A stretch of DNA of 64,000 nucleotides from an uncultured Clostridia bacterium (GTDB lineage: Bacteria; Bacillota; Clostridia; Oscillospirales; Ruminococcaceae). A program made the translations under genes and the position numbers. Of this stretch, positions 52,254 through 60,806 are shown one piece after another; the first letter of the stretch is position 1; each line of letters begins with the position of its first letter. The DNA is taken from contig CALWNQ010000014.1 of assembly GCA_944382875.1 (NCBI GenBank), forward strand, positions 1-64,000, in the 5' to 3' direction. A model generated the notes under the pieces. That model was not told the DNA's origin. It did not search any database and saw only the letters and a program-made list of their open reading frames with translations.

Positions 52254-53004
52254 TTTCCATCCTCCTCGCCAAAAATATGCAGGTAGACCTCTTCCAATCC
52301 TTTTCCGGGCGCATACCGTTCAATCAGCGTTGGAACCGGGGCAATATCCACCACTTGGCCGGAACGAAGCAGGATCACCTGATTGGCGACGGTTTCCATA
52401 TCGGAAACTACATGGGTGGCAACTAGAATGATCCGCTCTTTCGCCATACCGGATAAAAGGTTCCGCAGACGGACTCGTTCCTTGGGGTCCAGTCCCGCAG
52501 TGGGTTCATCCAGAATCAGCAGCTTTGGATCCCCCAGCAGCGCGGACGCCACCAAAAGCGCTGCTTCATGCCGCCGGAATACGCAGTCAGCCGTTTGTCC
52601 AGTTCCGTTTCCAAATGGACCGCCGCGGCAACACGAGAAACCTCACCAGCGGTATTTTTGCGTGGAATTTCCTTTAAGGCCGCCAAATAAGCTAAAAATC
52701 TGCGCCCGGTGTAATTGGCGTAAAGACTTTGCTGCTGGGGCGCATACCCAAGAATGCGGCGAAACTGGATTCCTCGCGCCGGCCGGTGATTCCAAAGCAC
52801 CTGTCCCGCATCGGCGGCAACCCCGCTGGTAATGATTCCAATTAGGGTGGACTTTCCCGCGCCATTGGGTCCTAAAATTCCATAAAGTCCCGGCGTCAGC
52901 GTCATGGAAATCCCATTCAGCACTTTTTTTCGTCCTTTTCCCGGAGTCGAATATGTTTTTTCCAAATAATTTATGTCCAATTGTGGTAATGTTTTCTGTT
53001 CCAT
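52250..53004 (-). pseudogene. ABC transporter ATPase interrupted by a one-base frameshift
   Basis: The first part (53004 to about 52555) encodes the Walker A loop GPNGAGKST (about residue 47) and ends in the signature SGGMKQR. The second part, in another frame (about 52555 to 52250), continues VASALLGDPKLLILDEPTAGLD (Walker B and D loop) and THVVSD (switch His). The join falls at CGCTTTTGG on the minus strand (about 52552-52560). One extra T in the T4 run would restore SGGMKQRFLVASALL and a 251-residue BcrA/CcmA-type ATPase. The cause may be a real mutation, phase variation in the T-run, or a sequencing error; no standard slippery heptamer is seen. AGGAGGGC precedes the start. Confidence 0.88.
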
Positions 53005-53067
53005 TCCTATCGCCCTCCTGCTTTAACGGTAACATGGCGATATTTCCATTCTGTTTCCGAACAAAGC

Positions 53068-53096
53068 AAAACAGCGCCGGAAAGGCGCCGTTTTGC
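53068..53096 (-). terminator. Terminator between the lipoprotein and ABC genes
   Basis: On the minus strand AACGGCGCC and GGCGCTGTT pair (one wobble or mismatch) around a short loop and are followed by TTGC. It separates the two-component/lipoprotein operon from the ABC genes, which therefore may have their own promoter. Confidence 0.75.
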
Positions 53097-53105
53097 TAAA
53101 ACCGA

Positions 53106-54494
53106 TTACCAAAGGGATTGGAGATACTGTGTCTGGATTTCCCGATAATTTGGATTGCCCGCGAAGAAATCCACAAAGGAAATCAAGGCATACCGGTTGA
53201 TTACCGAACCGTTGGTCGTAGGCGTTCCATCGGACTGAATGTAAGTGACTTCTTCCATCTGGGTTTCAATTTCCACAAGGGGGCTGTCCGCACTTTGTCC
53301 CAATATGGCCACAGGTTTTTCTTTACCGTTGCTTTGGTAGCGCAGGGGGATTTCGGTAACGGATCCGTCCGATAAATCCACCGCATACCGGCGAAACTCC
53401 TCCCAAGGACCCTTGACCGTCAGCAAGGCATGGTTTTCCACAATGACTTCCAGCCGTTCAACGCCGGCGTTTCCCTCCGGATCGTTTTGCACATCCGTCA
53501 AAACATCACTGGGCCAGGAAACCGCAATCTCGCTGCTTTGTCCATTTCCGGAAGTCCAATGCAGCTGATCCGGCAGCTGATTCCATTGGGAATCGCACCA
53601 GTACAAAGCGCCGTCCTGCCACATTTGCAGCCGCCCCTCATTCCCCATGGGAGAAGTCCACGTTTCCAAATCCCGTTCCGCACCGGTATCCACATTTTGC
53701 AGATAAACCCGATGCGTGCCCACAAAGGACGACTGATATTGGACATAAAGCTGGTCAATTTCTTCCTGCGTCGCGCCCTCTGGAATTTCCGGTTCCTGTG
53801 TGTTTTCCGGCACCTCAAAATTGTATTCGTAACACACAATTTCTCGGCCATCCACTCCTAACACCTGATCCGCAAGGGGAAACACCTGTTCTGCGTCTCC
53901 GCCATCCAAAGGAACCCGGTACAGATCCATACGGTCGCCGCTTCCATCCGGCTGGGTGACAAAAACGGAAAAATATAAATTCTCATCATCCACGCAGCAC
54001 AATTCCCAAATATCTTCCCCGGAATCTGCCTGGAAAATTTTTCGCCGGTTGCTTCCACTGCTGTCCGCCAAATAGATGATAGCACCGCCATTCTCGCTGG
54101 ATAGCGGGTTTACGAGAAACGCAATGGTTTGATCGTCCACTATGGCGATGCTCGAAACCGTATAACCGTTTGCAATATACGCTGTACAGCTTTCACTGTC
54201 GTGATTGCAGGCAGGTTGGGCGCAAAGAGCCGTATCGCTGGCCGACGGATAATCGATGTAACGCAGGATGGTGTGATCCATCTGAAAGGCTGTTCCATAT
54301 CGGCCTGTGGTATTTCCAATTTTTAGGGAACGGAGCGCATTTCCGTCTGATTCCTGATTGGATGCAGATGCAGAAACGTCTGAAGCCTCTACGGAAACGC
54401 TGCTGGTTTCGTTGGGTTTTGCCGAACTGTTTTGGCACGCGGTGAAACTGGCGGCCAAAAGGATCGCAATAAAGAGAGCGGAAAATTTTTTCAT
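53106..54494 (-). CDS. Large surface lipoprotein, beta-propeller-like (DUF5050 style)
   Basis: A 462-residue protein with a lipoprotein signal (KKFSALFIAILLAASFTAC, lipid-bearing Cys about residue 20) and a Ser-rich linker. The body has repeated short beta segments of the type DDENLYFSVF, MDLYRVPLDGGDAEQVF, HRVYLQNVDTGAERDLE and GALYWCDSQWNQLP, resembling the beta-propeller lipoproteins found next to bacterial sensor kinases. CAQPACNHDSESCTAY (about residues 91-106) carries three Cys and a His. It follows the membrane-anchored protein by 60 bases and probably shares the two-component operon. It may sense or bind the transported compound; this is inferred from context. Confidence 0.82.
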   Translation of the reverse strand: MKKFSALFIAILLAASFTACQNSSAKPNETSSVSVEASDVSASASNQESDGNALRSLKIGNTTGRYGTAFQMDHTILRYIDYPSASDTALCAQPACNHDSESCTAYIANGYTVSSIAIVDDQTIAFLVNPLSSENGGAIIYLADSSGSNRRKIFQADSGEDIWELCCVDDENLYFSVFVTQPDGSGDRMDLYRVPLDGGDAEQVFPLADQVLGVDGREIVCYEYNFEVPENTQEPEIPEGATQEEIDQLYVQYQSSFVGTHRVYLQNVDTGAERDLETWTSPMGNEGRLQMWQDGALYWCDSQWNQLPDQLHWTSGNGQSSEIAVSWPSDVLTDVQNDPEGNAGVERLEVIVENHALLTVKGPWEEFRRYAVDLSDGSVTEIPLRYQSNGKEKPVAILGQSADSPLVEIETQMEEVTYIQSDGTPTTNGSVINRYALISFVDFFAGNPNYREIQTQYLQSLW

Positions 54495-54554
54495 TGGATG
54501 ATCCCTTCCTTTCTCATCCAGATTATCATCTGGTCATTTCCGAAATGTTTCCAT

Positions 54555-55289
54555 TCAGAAGAATTTTGAAAAAGAAGAAGCAAATTCCTCTGTGGATAGG
54601 GAAATGGCGCCAAAGGACAGGCGATCCTCCTGAAAGGTATAGTAAAGATAAATTTGTCCGCTTTTTGACCAACAAGCCGCACTTGCTCCCCCGGTCTCTG
54701 CGGTTTCCCAATCCGTCAGAACATCCAATCCAAGATAGGTGCGGTAAGCGTTTAGAAATATGTCCGCATCCTTGTCCATGAGCTGCACGGTGACGGAACA
54801 AGAGGTGACCAACCCTGTTTTTCGGTGCCACTGTACCGCGACGCTTTCCAGCTGCTTGTGGGTCGTGCCCGGATAAGCAAGATACGTCCCCCCTAGCAAT
54901 CCATCCTGTTCCTGAGAATAGGCGGCGGAAGAAGGCCGGAGGAAAATTTCCTCGATTTTTTGCAGGCATTCTTCCAGCAGTACCCCTGCATTTTGGAGAT
55001 CTTCCGCTTTGGCCGACAGGATCGCCGCTTGTTCCGCCGCATCTGCCGGTGTGTAAGGCGCGTCCATTTCCATGCCGGACAGATACCGCTTTCGATACAG
55101 CGCGTACAAAACGGGGATCTCCTGAGCCTGTTCGGAGGGAAGTTCCACGGAAACCGGCCGCGGGATGTCCGTTTCCAACAGCCTTGCATCGTGCCAGGAT
55201 GCGAATACCCATGGCAGCGCCATGGAAAACAGGCAGAGAATACTCAAAAAAAGCAACGTGATTTGCCGCAGGCGTTTTTTCCGTTTCAC
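54555..55289 (-). CDS. Membrane-anchored extracytoplasmic protein of the two-component operon
   Basis: A 244-residue protein of unknown function. It has one N-terminal helix (KRKKRLRQITLLFLSILCLFSMALPWVFA) and an outside domain of about 205 residues with a predicted helical first part (AEQAAILSAKAEDLQNAGVLLEECLQKIEEIF) and a beta-rich second part (GLVTSCSVTVQLMD, SKSGQIYLYYTFQEDRLSFGAISL). The GTG start overlaps the kinase stop (GTGA) behind GGAGG, so it is translationally coupled to the sensor kinase and likely works with it, perhaps as an accessory sensor. Confidence 0.8.
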   Translation of the reverse strand: MKRKKRLRQITLLFLSILCLFSMALPWVFASWHDARLLETDIPRPVSVELPSEQAQEIPVLYALYRKRYLSGMEMDAPYTPADAAEQAAILSAKAEDLQNAGVLLEECLQKIEEIFLRPSSAAYSQEQDGLLGGTYLAYPGTTHKQLESVAVQWHRKTGLVTSCSVTVQLMDKDADIFLNAYRTYLGLDVLTDWETAETGGASAACWSKSGQIYLYYTFQEDRLSFGAISLSTEEFASSFSKFF

Positions 55290-56692
55290 GATTTCGCCTC
55301 CTTCAGCGTGATCCATACTTTGGTGCCAATCCCCAAGCTGCTTTCGATCTGAAAGCTGCTGTGGTGAATCTGCGCGATCATGGAACAGATACTCAGTCCC
55401 AAGCCGTTGCCGCCATTTTCCCTTGTTCGGCTTTTTTCTACACGGTAAAAAGGCTCCGTAATTTTAGAAAGTTCTTCTTCCGGGATTCCTTTCCCATGGT
55501 CCTCCACACAAAGCCGGATTCCGTCCGATTGCCGGGTACAGGTAACGGTTACCATGCGATCCTTTGGTTCCGCCGCCGCTGCGTTTAAAATCAGATTCCG
55601 AATCCACGTCACCAACAGCGCCCTGTTCCCTTGAACCGAAATTTTTTCTTCGCACAACAGTTCGATCCGGAGGAAGTTTTCCGGCAGGCTGCGGCGAATA
55701 TCGCCGTATATGGCGGCAATCGAGGTTGGCTTTAACTGGCACTCTCCCTTTTCAAGCCCCAGCAGAAGCAACAATTCCTGACATAAAGTTTCCAACCGGG
55801 TAGATTCCCGATAAATGTAATCCGCGGCTTTCCGCCGCCTTTCCGCCGGCTGTTCTCCGCTGCGCAGCATATTGGAGTAACCTAAGATTGCGGTCATGGG
55901 GGTTTTCAATTCGTGGGTAAATGCCGCCACAAAGCGTTTTTGCCGGTTGGTTTCTTCCTGGAGCATTTGGAACTGTGTTTCAATCGCGTCCGCCATTTGG
56001 TTAAAGGTTTTTCCCAGCCGTTCCAGCTCATCTCCGGAGGAAATCTCCACCCGAACGCCGGTTTTTCCTTCCGACAAGGCGTCGCTGGCAGATTCCAGCT
56101 TTTTTAAGGACCTCGTCAAAATCCTGGAAATGCAAAGCGCCGCGGCGCCTGTCAGCACCAATGCGGTACCTTGTAAAATCAAATGCTGGCGAATTTGCCG
56201 GTCCCGTTCTTGGAACTGTTTGGATACATCATAGGCGTTTACCAGCCAGATTGGGCGGTCCAAGCCGCGCAGCGGCGTTGCAAGAAGGAGATAGTATTGT
56301 TCGCCAACGGCAATGTAACGCGCCTTTGTTTCGCCTGCGGAAATGGCTGCCTGTTGGTCGGAATAGGGAATGGTATGGGGCATATTGGAATACAAAACCG
56401 TCCCATTTTCTCCAAAAAGAGAAAAAGGCGAGGCAGAGTCAGCCATCACCACCTGCTCCTCCTCCGCGTAAAGTTCCGCAAGGGAATCCATGGTTTTTGT
56501 AGAGCTGTCCTCTGCTTCCCCGAATTTTGTTTCCAGTGTATACCGATCCCGCAATTGCTGCTGGCTGCTTTGCTGGATCATGTCCCTTTGCATCTGAGAA
56601 AAATTCTGCTGGATGGTCCAGGTTCCCCCAAAAGACAGCGCGGCGCATAATAAGGATAAAATTGCCAGTGTTAGTTTATACGCAAATTTCAC
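55286..56692 (-). CDS. Two-component sensor histidine kinase
   Basis: A 468-residue membrane kinase with TM1 (KLTLAILSLLCAALSFGGTW), an outside sensing domain of about 120 residues, TM2 (LILQGTALVLTGAAALCISRIL), HAMP, the phospho-acceptor His in FVAAFTHELKTPMTAILGYSN, and the ATP-binding N, G1, F and G2 boxes (LILNAAAAEP, VEDHGKGIPEEEL, ITEPFYRVEK, GGNGLGLSIC). The GTG at 56692 overlaps the response-regulator stop (GTGA) behind GGAGG, deciding the start over the longer open frame. Confidence 0.95.
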   Translation of the reverse strand: MKFAYKLTLAILSLLCAALSFGGTWTIQQNFSQMQRDMIQQSSQQQLRDRYTLETKFGEAEDSSTKTMDSLAELYAEEEQVVMADSASPFSLFGENGTVLYSNMPHTIPYSDQQAAISAGETKARYIAVGEQYYLLLATPLRGLDRPIWLVNAYDVSKQFQERDRQIRQHLILQGTALVLTGAAALCISRILTRSLKKLESASDALSEGKTGVRVEISSGDELERLGKTFNQMADAIETQFQMLQEETNRQKRFVAAFTHELKTPMTAILGYSNMLRSGEQPAERRRKAADYIYRESTRLETLCQELLLLLGLEKGECQLKPTSIAAIYGDIRRSLPENFLRIELLCEEKISVQGNRALLVTWIRNLILNAAAAEPKDRMVTVTCTRQSDGIRLCVEDHGKGIPEEELSKITEPFYRVEKSRTRENGGNGLGLSICSMIAQIHHSSFQIESSLGIGTKVWITLKEAKS

Positions 56693-57348
56693 CGTTCCGC
56701 CTCCAGAAGATACCCGATTTTTGGCACGGAGCGAAGCTGATGCTCCCATCCCAGTTTTTTTCGGAGTCGGGATATATGAATGTCCAATGTTCGAGTATTG
56801 GCTTCGCTGTCCAGTCCCCATACCCGCTCAAATAAAACGTCTCGATAGAGCACAATTCCCCGATTTAACACCAGTGCCATAAGCAGATCAAATTCCCGGG
56901 GAGTCAGGCTGACCGGTACACCCTTTTTGGAAACGGTTCGGGTGTCGGGGTTTATTTCCACATCCCAAAGCCGGATGGTGCGGCTTCTTCTGCCGGTGTG
57001 CCGCATCAAGCCATCCACTCGAGCCAGTAGTTCATCTGGGGCAAATGGCTTTACGATATAATCATACGCGCCCGCTCTTAGCCCTCGCACTCGATCTTCC
57101 ACAGAGGATTTTGCGGTGAGGAAGATGACAGGCGTCTCGGTTGGCCGGATATATTCCATAAGCGAAAACCCATCCACACCGGGCAGCATGACATCCAGAA
57201 GAATCAGATCAAATTTTTCTTTTTCAATGAAATCCGCTGCCTGTTCCCCATCAAACGCCTTTACACAGACATATCCAAAATCTTCCAATGTCATTTCAAT
57301 CAGGTCCGCAATGGCTCTTTCATCTTCTACAATTAATACCGGATACAC
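56689..57348 (-). CDS. OmpR/PhoB-family response regulator
   Basis: A 219-residue regulator with a receiver domain (acidic pair in VEDE, phospho-acceptor Asp52 in LILLDVMLPG, Thr in VIFLTAKS, Lys in DYIVKPF) and a C-terminal winged helix (VSLTPREFDLLMALVLNRGIVLYRDVLFERVWG, TRTLDIHISRLRKKLG). It is the first gene of a tightly coupled minus-strand operon with the kinase, an anchored protein and a lipoprotein. It most likely controls its own operon and the ABC genes after it. Confidence 0.96.
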   Translation of the reverse strand: MYPVLIVEDERAIADLIEMTLEDFGYVCVKAFDGEQAADFIEKEKFDLILLDVMLPGVDGFSLMEYIRPTETPVIFLTAKSSVEDRVRGLRAGAYDYIVKPFAPDELLARVDGLMRHTGRRSRTIRLWDVEINPDTRTVSKKGVPVSLTPREFDLLMALVLNRGIVLYRDVLFERVWGLDSEANTRTLDIHISRLRKKLGWEHQLRSVPKIGYLLEAER

Positions 57349-57451
57349 AATCTTCCCCCCTACAAAATCTCCTTGCTTATTATATCCGAAGAATGTTTCA
57401 GAACTGTTTCTGTTGCATCATGATGTCCTTTCGTTATCATAGCAGTATCAG

Positions 57452-57488
57452 AAAACAGCAGTTGAATTTATTTCAACTGCTGTTTTGA
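57452..57488 (-). terminator. Strong terminator of the sigma/DUF4367 operon
   Basis: AAACAGCAGTTGAA pairs with TTCAACTGCTGTTT around a 5-base loop, almost perfectly symmetric, with T-rich flanks on both strands. It begins right at the DUF4367 stop codon. Confidence 0.93.
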
Positions 57489-57491
57489 TCG

Positions 57492-58166
57492 TTATTCTTT
57501 TTTTACGCTTTCCGCAATCTGAATCAAGGTCTGTTCGGATAACGGGGCAGTAATACAAAATACCGAATCTCCTGTTTCAGACAGCCAAACCAAAGCGTTC
57601 GAGGTTTCCTCGTCGGATGCCTGGTAAAAATCAGCTGGAAGCTCATCCACGGATACTTTTTTTGCGGTTGTATCATCTGAAATCAGAAACAGGGCGGTCG
57701 CGTCCGTTCCCTCGGAACAAATAAAACTGATCATCTCGCCTTCTTTATTCTGATAAACATAGAAGGCACCTGCTTCCGAAATGCTTTCCTTAGCCTTTTC
57801 ATATCCTTCTGGCAGCCACGCCGGTTCGTAATGCATGGCATTTGCCTGCTTATCAGCTTCTCCCGCAAATCGGTAAACCACATAGGTTTCGTAACGCTCT
57901 TTCACCCAGGCAAAGAAAGCAGCTCGGGCCTCTGTGTCAACCGCTAACCATACGGAACCCACCAGTAGGATGGCTGTAACGAAACAAGCCGCTCGCCGGA
58001 GAAACTGATAGACAGCCCGATGACGTTCTTTTAGAAGCACACGTCTCATCTTACCCTCAAAATGCGGAGAAAAGTGATGGTCACATTCCTCTTTGGCTGG
58101 AAGAGAGTTCTGGATAACTTGGTCAGCCTCCGCAGCGGCTGTGCTGAGCATTGTATCTGTAATCAC
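57492..58166 (-). CDS. DUF4367 membrane protein, probable anti-sigma factor
   Basis: A 224-residue protein with a cytoplasmic head of about 55 residues, one helix (AACFVTAILLVGSVWLAV) and an outside DUF4367 domain (AWLPEGYEKAKESISEAGAFYVYQNKEGEMISFIC ... LIQIAESVKKE). Its ATG overlaps the stop of an ECF-type sigma gene (ATGA), the usual arrangement for a sigma factor and its membrane anti-sigma partner. The partner role is inferred from context; the head does not show a recognisable zinc anti-sigma motif. Confidence 0.85.
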   Translation of the reverse strand: MITDTMLSTAAAEADQVIQNSLPAKEECDHHFSPHFEGKMRRVLLKERHRAVYQFLRRAACFVTAILLVGSVWLAVDTEARAAFFAWVKERYETYVVYRFAGEADKQANAMHYEPAWLPEGYEKAKESISEAGAFYVYQNKEGEMISFICSEGTDATALFLISDDTTAKKVSVDELPADFYQASDEETSNALVWLSETGDSVFCITAPLSEQTLIQIAESVKKE

Positions 58167-58684
58167 GACTGTTCCTCCTTTTTATACAGGTCTTTCAACT
58201 TGTTTTTAGCCCGTTGATCGAGCTTCGACGCTGCGGAAAAGGAAATCCCCATTATCGCCGCAACTTCTTTCACACTGTATCCATAATGATACCGCAGCAA
58301 AATCATTTCACGATACCGTGCGGGAAGCTTTAAGATGCAGGCTGTCAAAGCGTTTTCTCCTTCATAAACAAAGGAGATACCCGGTACCTCGTCATCCATT
58401 TCAACCATTGGATGCTTGATGCGGCGACGGTACAGGTCGATCGCTTTATTTTCCGCAATCGTAACGACATACCCCTGTGTTTTTGGACACACAGGTTCAT
58501 CAATTTTTTGGATATTTTCCGCTATTTTGATAAACGCCTGATGAATTGCGTCTTCCGCGTCTTGCTCGTTATGTAAGATGGAATTGGCGACATGAAACAT
58601 TAAGCCGCGGTACTCCAGATAGATCTGTTCCAGTTTTGATTTTTCTTCCGGAGTTTCAATGATGGAAAGATAAAAGATCATCAC
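58163..58684 (-). CDS. RNA polymerase sigma factor, ECF type
   Basis: A 173-residue sigma-70 family protein with region 2 (YRGLMFHVANSILHNEQDAEDAIHQAFIKIAENIQKI, then GYVVTIAENKAIDLYRRR) and region 4 (LPARYREMILLRYHYGYSVKEVAAIMGISFSAASKLDQRAKNKLKDLYKK). Region 3 is missing, as in ECF sigmas. It overlaps the DUF4367 gene and should be held inactive by it until an envelope signal arrives. Confidence 0.93.
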   Translation of the reverse strand: MMIFYLSIIETPEEKSKLEQIYLEYRGLMFHVANSILHNEQDAEDAIHQAFIKIAENIQKIDEPVCPKTQGYVVTIAENKAIDLYRRRIKHPMVEMDDEVPGISFVYEGENALTACILKLPARYREMILLRYHYGYSVKEVAAIMGISFSAASKLDQRAKNKLKDLYKKEEQS

Positions 58685-58805
58685 AGAAACCTCCAGTTGT
58701 TTTTAGTATTATTATATCACATTCTGTAATTTGCAAACAAGTAGGCAAAAGGAATACGCTTTATTCTGCAACGATCATGCCTGCATTTTACGAGTTGTCG
58801 CTTAA

Positions 58806-59060
58806 CTAACGTTGGATTTCTTTTTTGCAGGAAGAGCAGTAGGTTTCATCAAAAAAGAGGAATTTGCCGCAATAAGGACATCGATTGACAAACAGTTTGT
58901 AAAAAACGCCCATAAATATCAAGATCATACAAACAAGTCCAACATAGATCCCCGCTTGAACTTCATAATTACCGGTTAACAGGGATAACCCTACAATTCC
59001 CCAATCAATAAAGAAAACAACAACTGCCACAATCCATATTCCCAAGAGTATTCTTCTCAT
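58806..59060 (-). CDS. Small membrane protein with zinc ribbon
   Basis: An 84-residue protein with two hydrophobic helices (ILLGIWIVAVVVFFIDWGIVGLSLL and AGIYVGLVCMILIFMGVFYKLFV) and a C-terminal zinc ribbon CPYC ... CSSC (about residues 61-79). AAAGGAGG before the ATG supports translation. No function is known; it has a promoter-sized gap on each side and appears to stand alone. Confidence 0.75.
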   Translation of the reverse strand: MRRILLGIWIVAVVVFFIDWGIVGLSLLTGNYEVQAGIYVGLVCMILIFMGVFYKLFVNRCPYCGKFLFFDETYCSSCKKEIQR

Positions 59061-59443
59061 TCGATTGCCTCCTTTAATGTTTATTAACGTTTTTATCCCG
59101 CAGAATTGGACACATGTTTAAAATTTTTTAATGCACACAGATGAAGAAAATCCTATTTAAATGCACATGTTCAATTGTTCATAAATGTCCAATCAATATT
59201 TAACTATAATAAAAGCACAGAGGAAATTGAATCCTTCTGTGCTTTTCCAAATAAACATGGTTTGTCACACGGTTAGAGTCCATAGTCTTCGCTCATCTCT
59301 TCTGTACCTTGATTGTAAAAGACTCGGTGTTGACGCCAATATTTTATCTTTATTCGATATTCCTACCGGTTTTTTAAACAATATTAATAATAAAGGCTCT
59401 TCAGGATGGATGCCGTTCTCATCCTTTACCTAATATAAAAGTT
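59061..59443. other. 383-base gap without a supported gene
   Basis: An AT-rich stretch. It contains a hairpin (listed separately) and short inverted sequences near 59101-59190 (TTGGACA ... TGTCCAA), with TATAAT at 59205-59210. An open frame at 59185-59433 on the plus strand lacks a ribosome site and runs through the hairpin, so I do not call it. Confidence 0.6.
59211..59246. terminator. Bidirectional hairpin downstream of spoVT
   Basis: AAAAGCACAGA pairs with TCTGTGCTTTT around a 14-base loop, with A/T runs built into the stem. It can end minus-strand transcripts from spoVT, about 200 bases after the stop codon. Confidence 0.75.
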
Positions 59444-59983
59444 TTAATCTTCCAGCTGCCGGCTTAAAAAGGCTGCTGCGGCTTGTGTAAGTTTGCATTG
59501 TAGGTCATTGGGATTAGAGTCTGGCGTTTGGGAAAGGAGCAGTACACTCCCTGTTACATCGCCGCCGGAAATTACTGGACAGCAGACCATTGCTTGGCGA
59601 TCTGTTCCTTCAATTGGTTTGATATGAGCCGAAGCAGCTTCTTCCCCGATACAGCGTCGGGATTCCATAGCCTCCTCCAAAACTGGTGTAATGCGCCGCT
59701 CCAACACTTCTTTTTTCGGGATGCCAGCGGCAGCAATAACATGGTCGCGGTCACAGATAATTGCCGGTGCTGCACACATCTTATGCAATACATCGGCATA
59801 TTGCCCGGCAAAACCGGACATTTCACCAATCGGCGAATATTTTTTAAAAATCACCTCTCCGTTGGTATTTGTGTATATTTCCAAAGGGTCACCTTCCCGG
59901 ATCCGCATGGTGCGGCGGATTTCTTTTGGAATGACGACACGGCCTAAATCATCAATTCTTCTCACAATGCCTGTGGCTTTCAT
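59444..59983 (-). CDS. spoVT: Stage V sporulation protein T
   Basis: Forespore transcription regulator that tunes sigma-G genes in spore formers. The 179-residue protein has the AbrB-type swapped-hairpin DNA-binding domain at the start (ATGIVRRIDDLGRVVIPKEIRRTMRI) and a C-terminal GAF domain (about 55-178: AAPAIICDRDHVIAAAGIPKKEV ... GSVLLLSQTP). Length and layout match SpoVT rather than AbrB. GGAGG lies seven bases before the ATG. Its presence shows the organism comes from a sporulating lineage. Confidence 0.96.
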   Translation of the reverse strand: MKATGIVRRIDDLGRVVIPKEIRRTMRIREGDPLEIYTNTNGEVIFKKYSPIGEMSGFAGQYADVLHKMCAAPAIICDRDHVIAAAGIPKKEVLERRITPVLEEAMESRRCIGEEAASAHIKPIEGTDRQAMVCCPVISGGDVTGSVLLLSQTPDSNPNDLQCKLTQAAAAFLSRQLED

Positions 59984-60227
59984 ATAGTTTCCTCCTGCAA
60001 ACAGATTCCATAAGCGGAAAATTTTGTATTTGTATTGTTTGCAGACCTTTTGAAATTATGCTTTAATAAGAATAGCTACTGATTTTTTCTATCAAAGTTT
60101 TTTGAACGATTTTGTGTGTATTTATCATTGGTAATCTGTAGGATTGAGATTTATTGTGACTGTTTGGGTTTTGGATTCGTTTATATAGGTGAAAGCTTTC
60201 AAAAGAATGTACAGGGAGGTGTGCCGG

Positions 60228-60806
60228 ATGTCAAAAGCTGTGTTTGCGGAACAGCAGCTTTACCAACTTTTATCGGATGATCCGGAGCGGGGAATTGATG
60301 CGCTGCAATCGCAATATGGCGGAATGATTTTTCGGATCATATCCCGGATTTTGCCGGAATATCCGGAGGATGCCGAGGAGGTGGCGGCGGATGTGCTGGT
60401 TGCGGCATGGCGGCAGGTTTCCAAGTTGTCGGAAGGGAACCGCCCGTTGGGGGCGTGGCTGACGGTGACAGCCCGTAACCGCGCTATCGACCGGCGGCGT
60501 TTACTCACCAGAAAACAGACGCTTCCCCTGAATGAAGAGGTGGATTTTCTGGTGGAAACCGGTTCTTCTGATGGCGAAGACCTAATTGCGGAGCTGGTAT
60601 CCGATATGAGTGAACCGGACCGGGAGATTTTTCTGCGGCGGTACTACCGGATGGAAACAGCACAGGAAATTGGGGCGGCAATGGGAATGCAGGCACATAC
60701 AGTCAATGTCCGTCTGGCAAGAGGTCGCCAGAAACTCAAAGCCGAATACCTGAAACAGATGAGAAAGGAGAATGGGCGTTATGCGCAGCAGCATGGAATA
60801 TCCTGA
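60228..60806 (+). CDS. RNA polymerase sigma factor, ECF type
   Basis: A 192-residue sigma-70 family protein with region 2 (YGGMIFRIISRILPEYPEDAEEVAADVLVAAWRQ, LGAWLTVTARNRAIDRRRLL) and region 4 (MSEPDREIFLRRYYRMETAQEIGAAMGMQAHTVNVRLARGRQKLK). GGGAGG at 60214-60219 decides ATG 60228 over an upstream GTG. The downstream DUF4179 gene overlaps it by 26 bases, giving a sigma/anti-sigma pair of a different type from the one at 57.5-58.7 kb. Confidence 0.93.
   Translation: MSKAVFAEQQLYQLLSDDPERGIDALQSQYGGMIFRIISRILPEYPEDAEEVAADVLVAAWRQVSKLSEGNRPLGAWLTVTARNRAIDRRRLLTRKQTLPLNEEVDFLVETGSSDGEDLIAELVSDMSEPDREIFLRRYYRMETAQEIGAAMGMQAHTVNVRLARGRQKLKAEYLKQMRKENGRYAQQHGIS

Noticed and set aside
52250-52555. 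Separate small gene starting MVASALLGDP
   Set aside because: It is the C-terminal half of the ABC ATPase (Walker B, switch His) displaced by a frameshift, with no ribosome site of its own.
52545-52565. Programmed -1 frameshift in the ABC ATPase
   Set aside because: The local sequence CGCTTTTGG is not a standard X-XXY-YYZ slippery heptamer in the reading frame and I see no stimulating stem-loop; mutation, phase variation or sequence error are simpler.
59185-59433. 82-residue open frame on the plus strand after the zinc-ribbon gene
   Set aside because: No ribosome site before the ATG and it crosses a strong hairpin; its composition is not gene-like.
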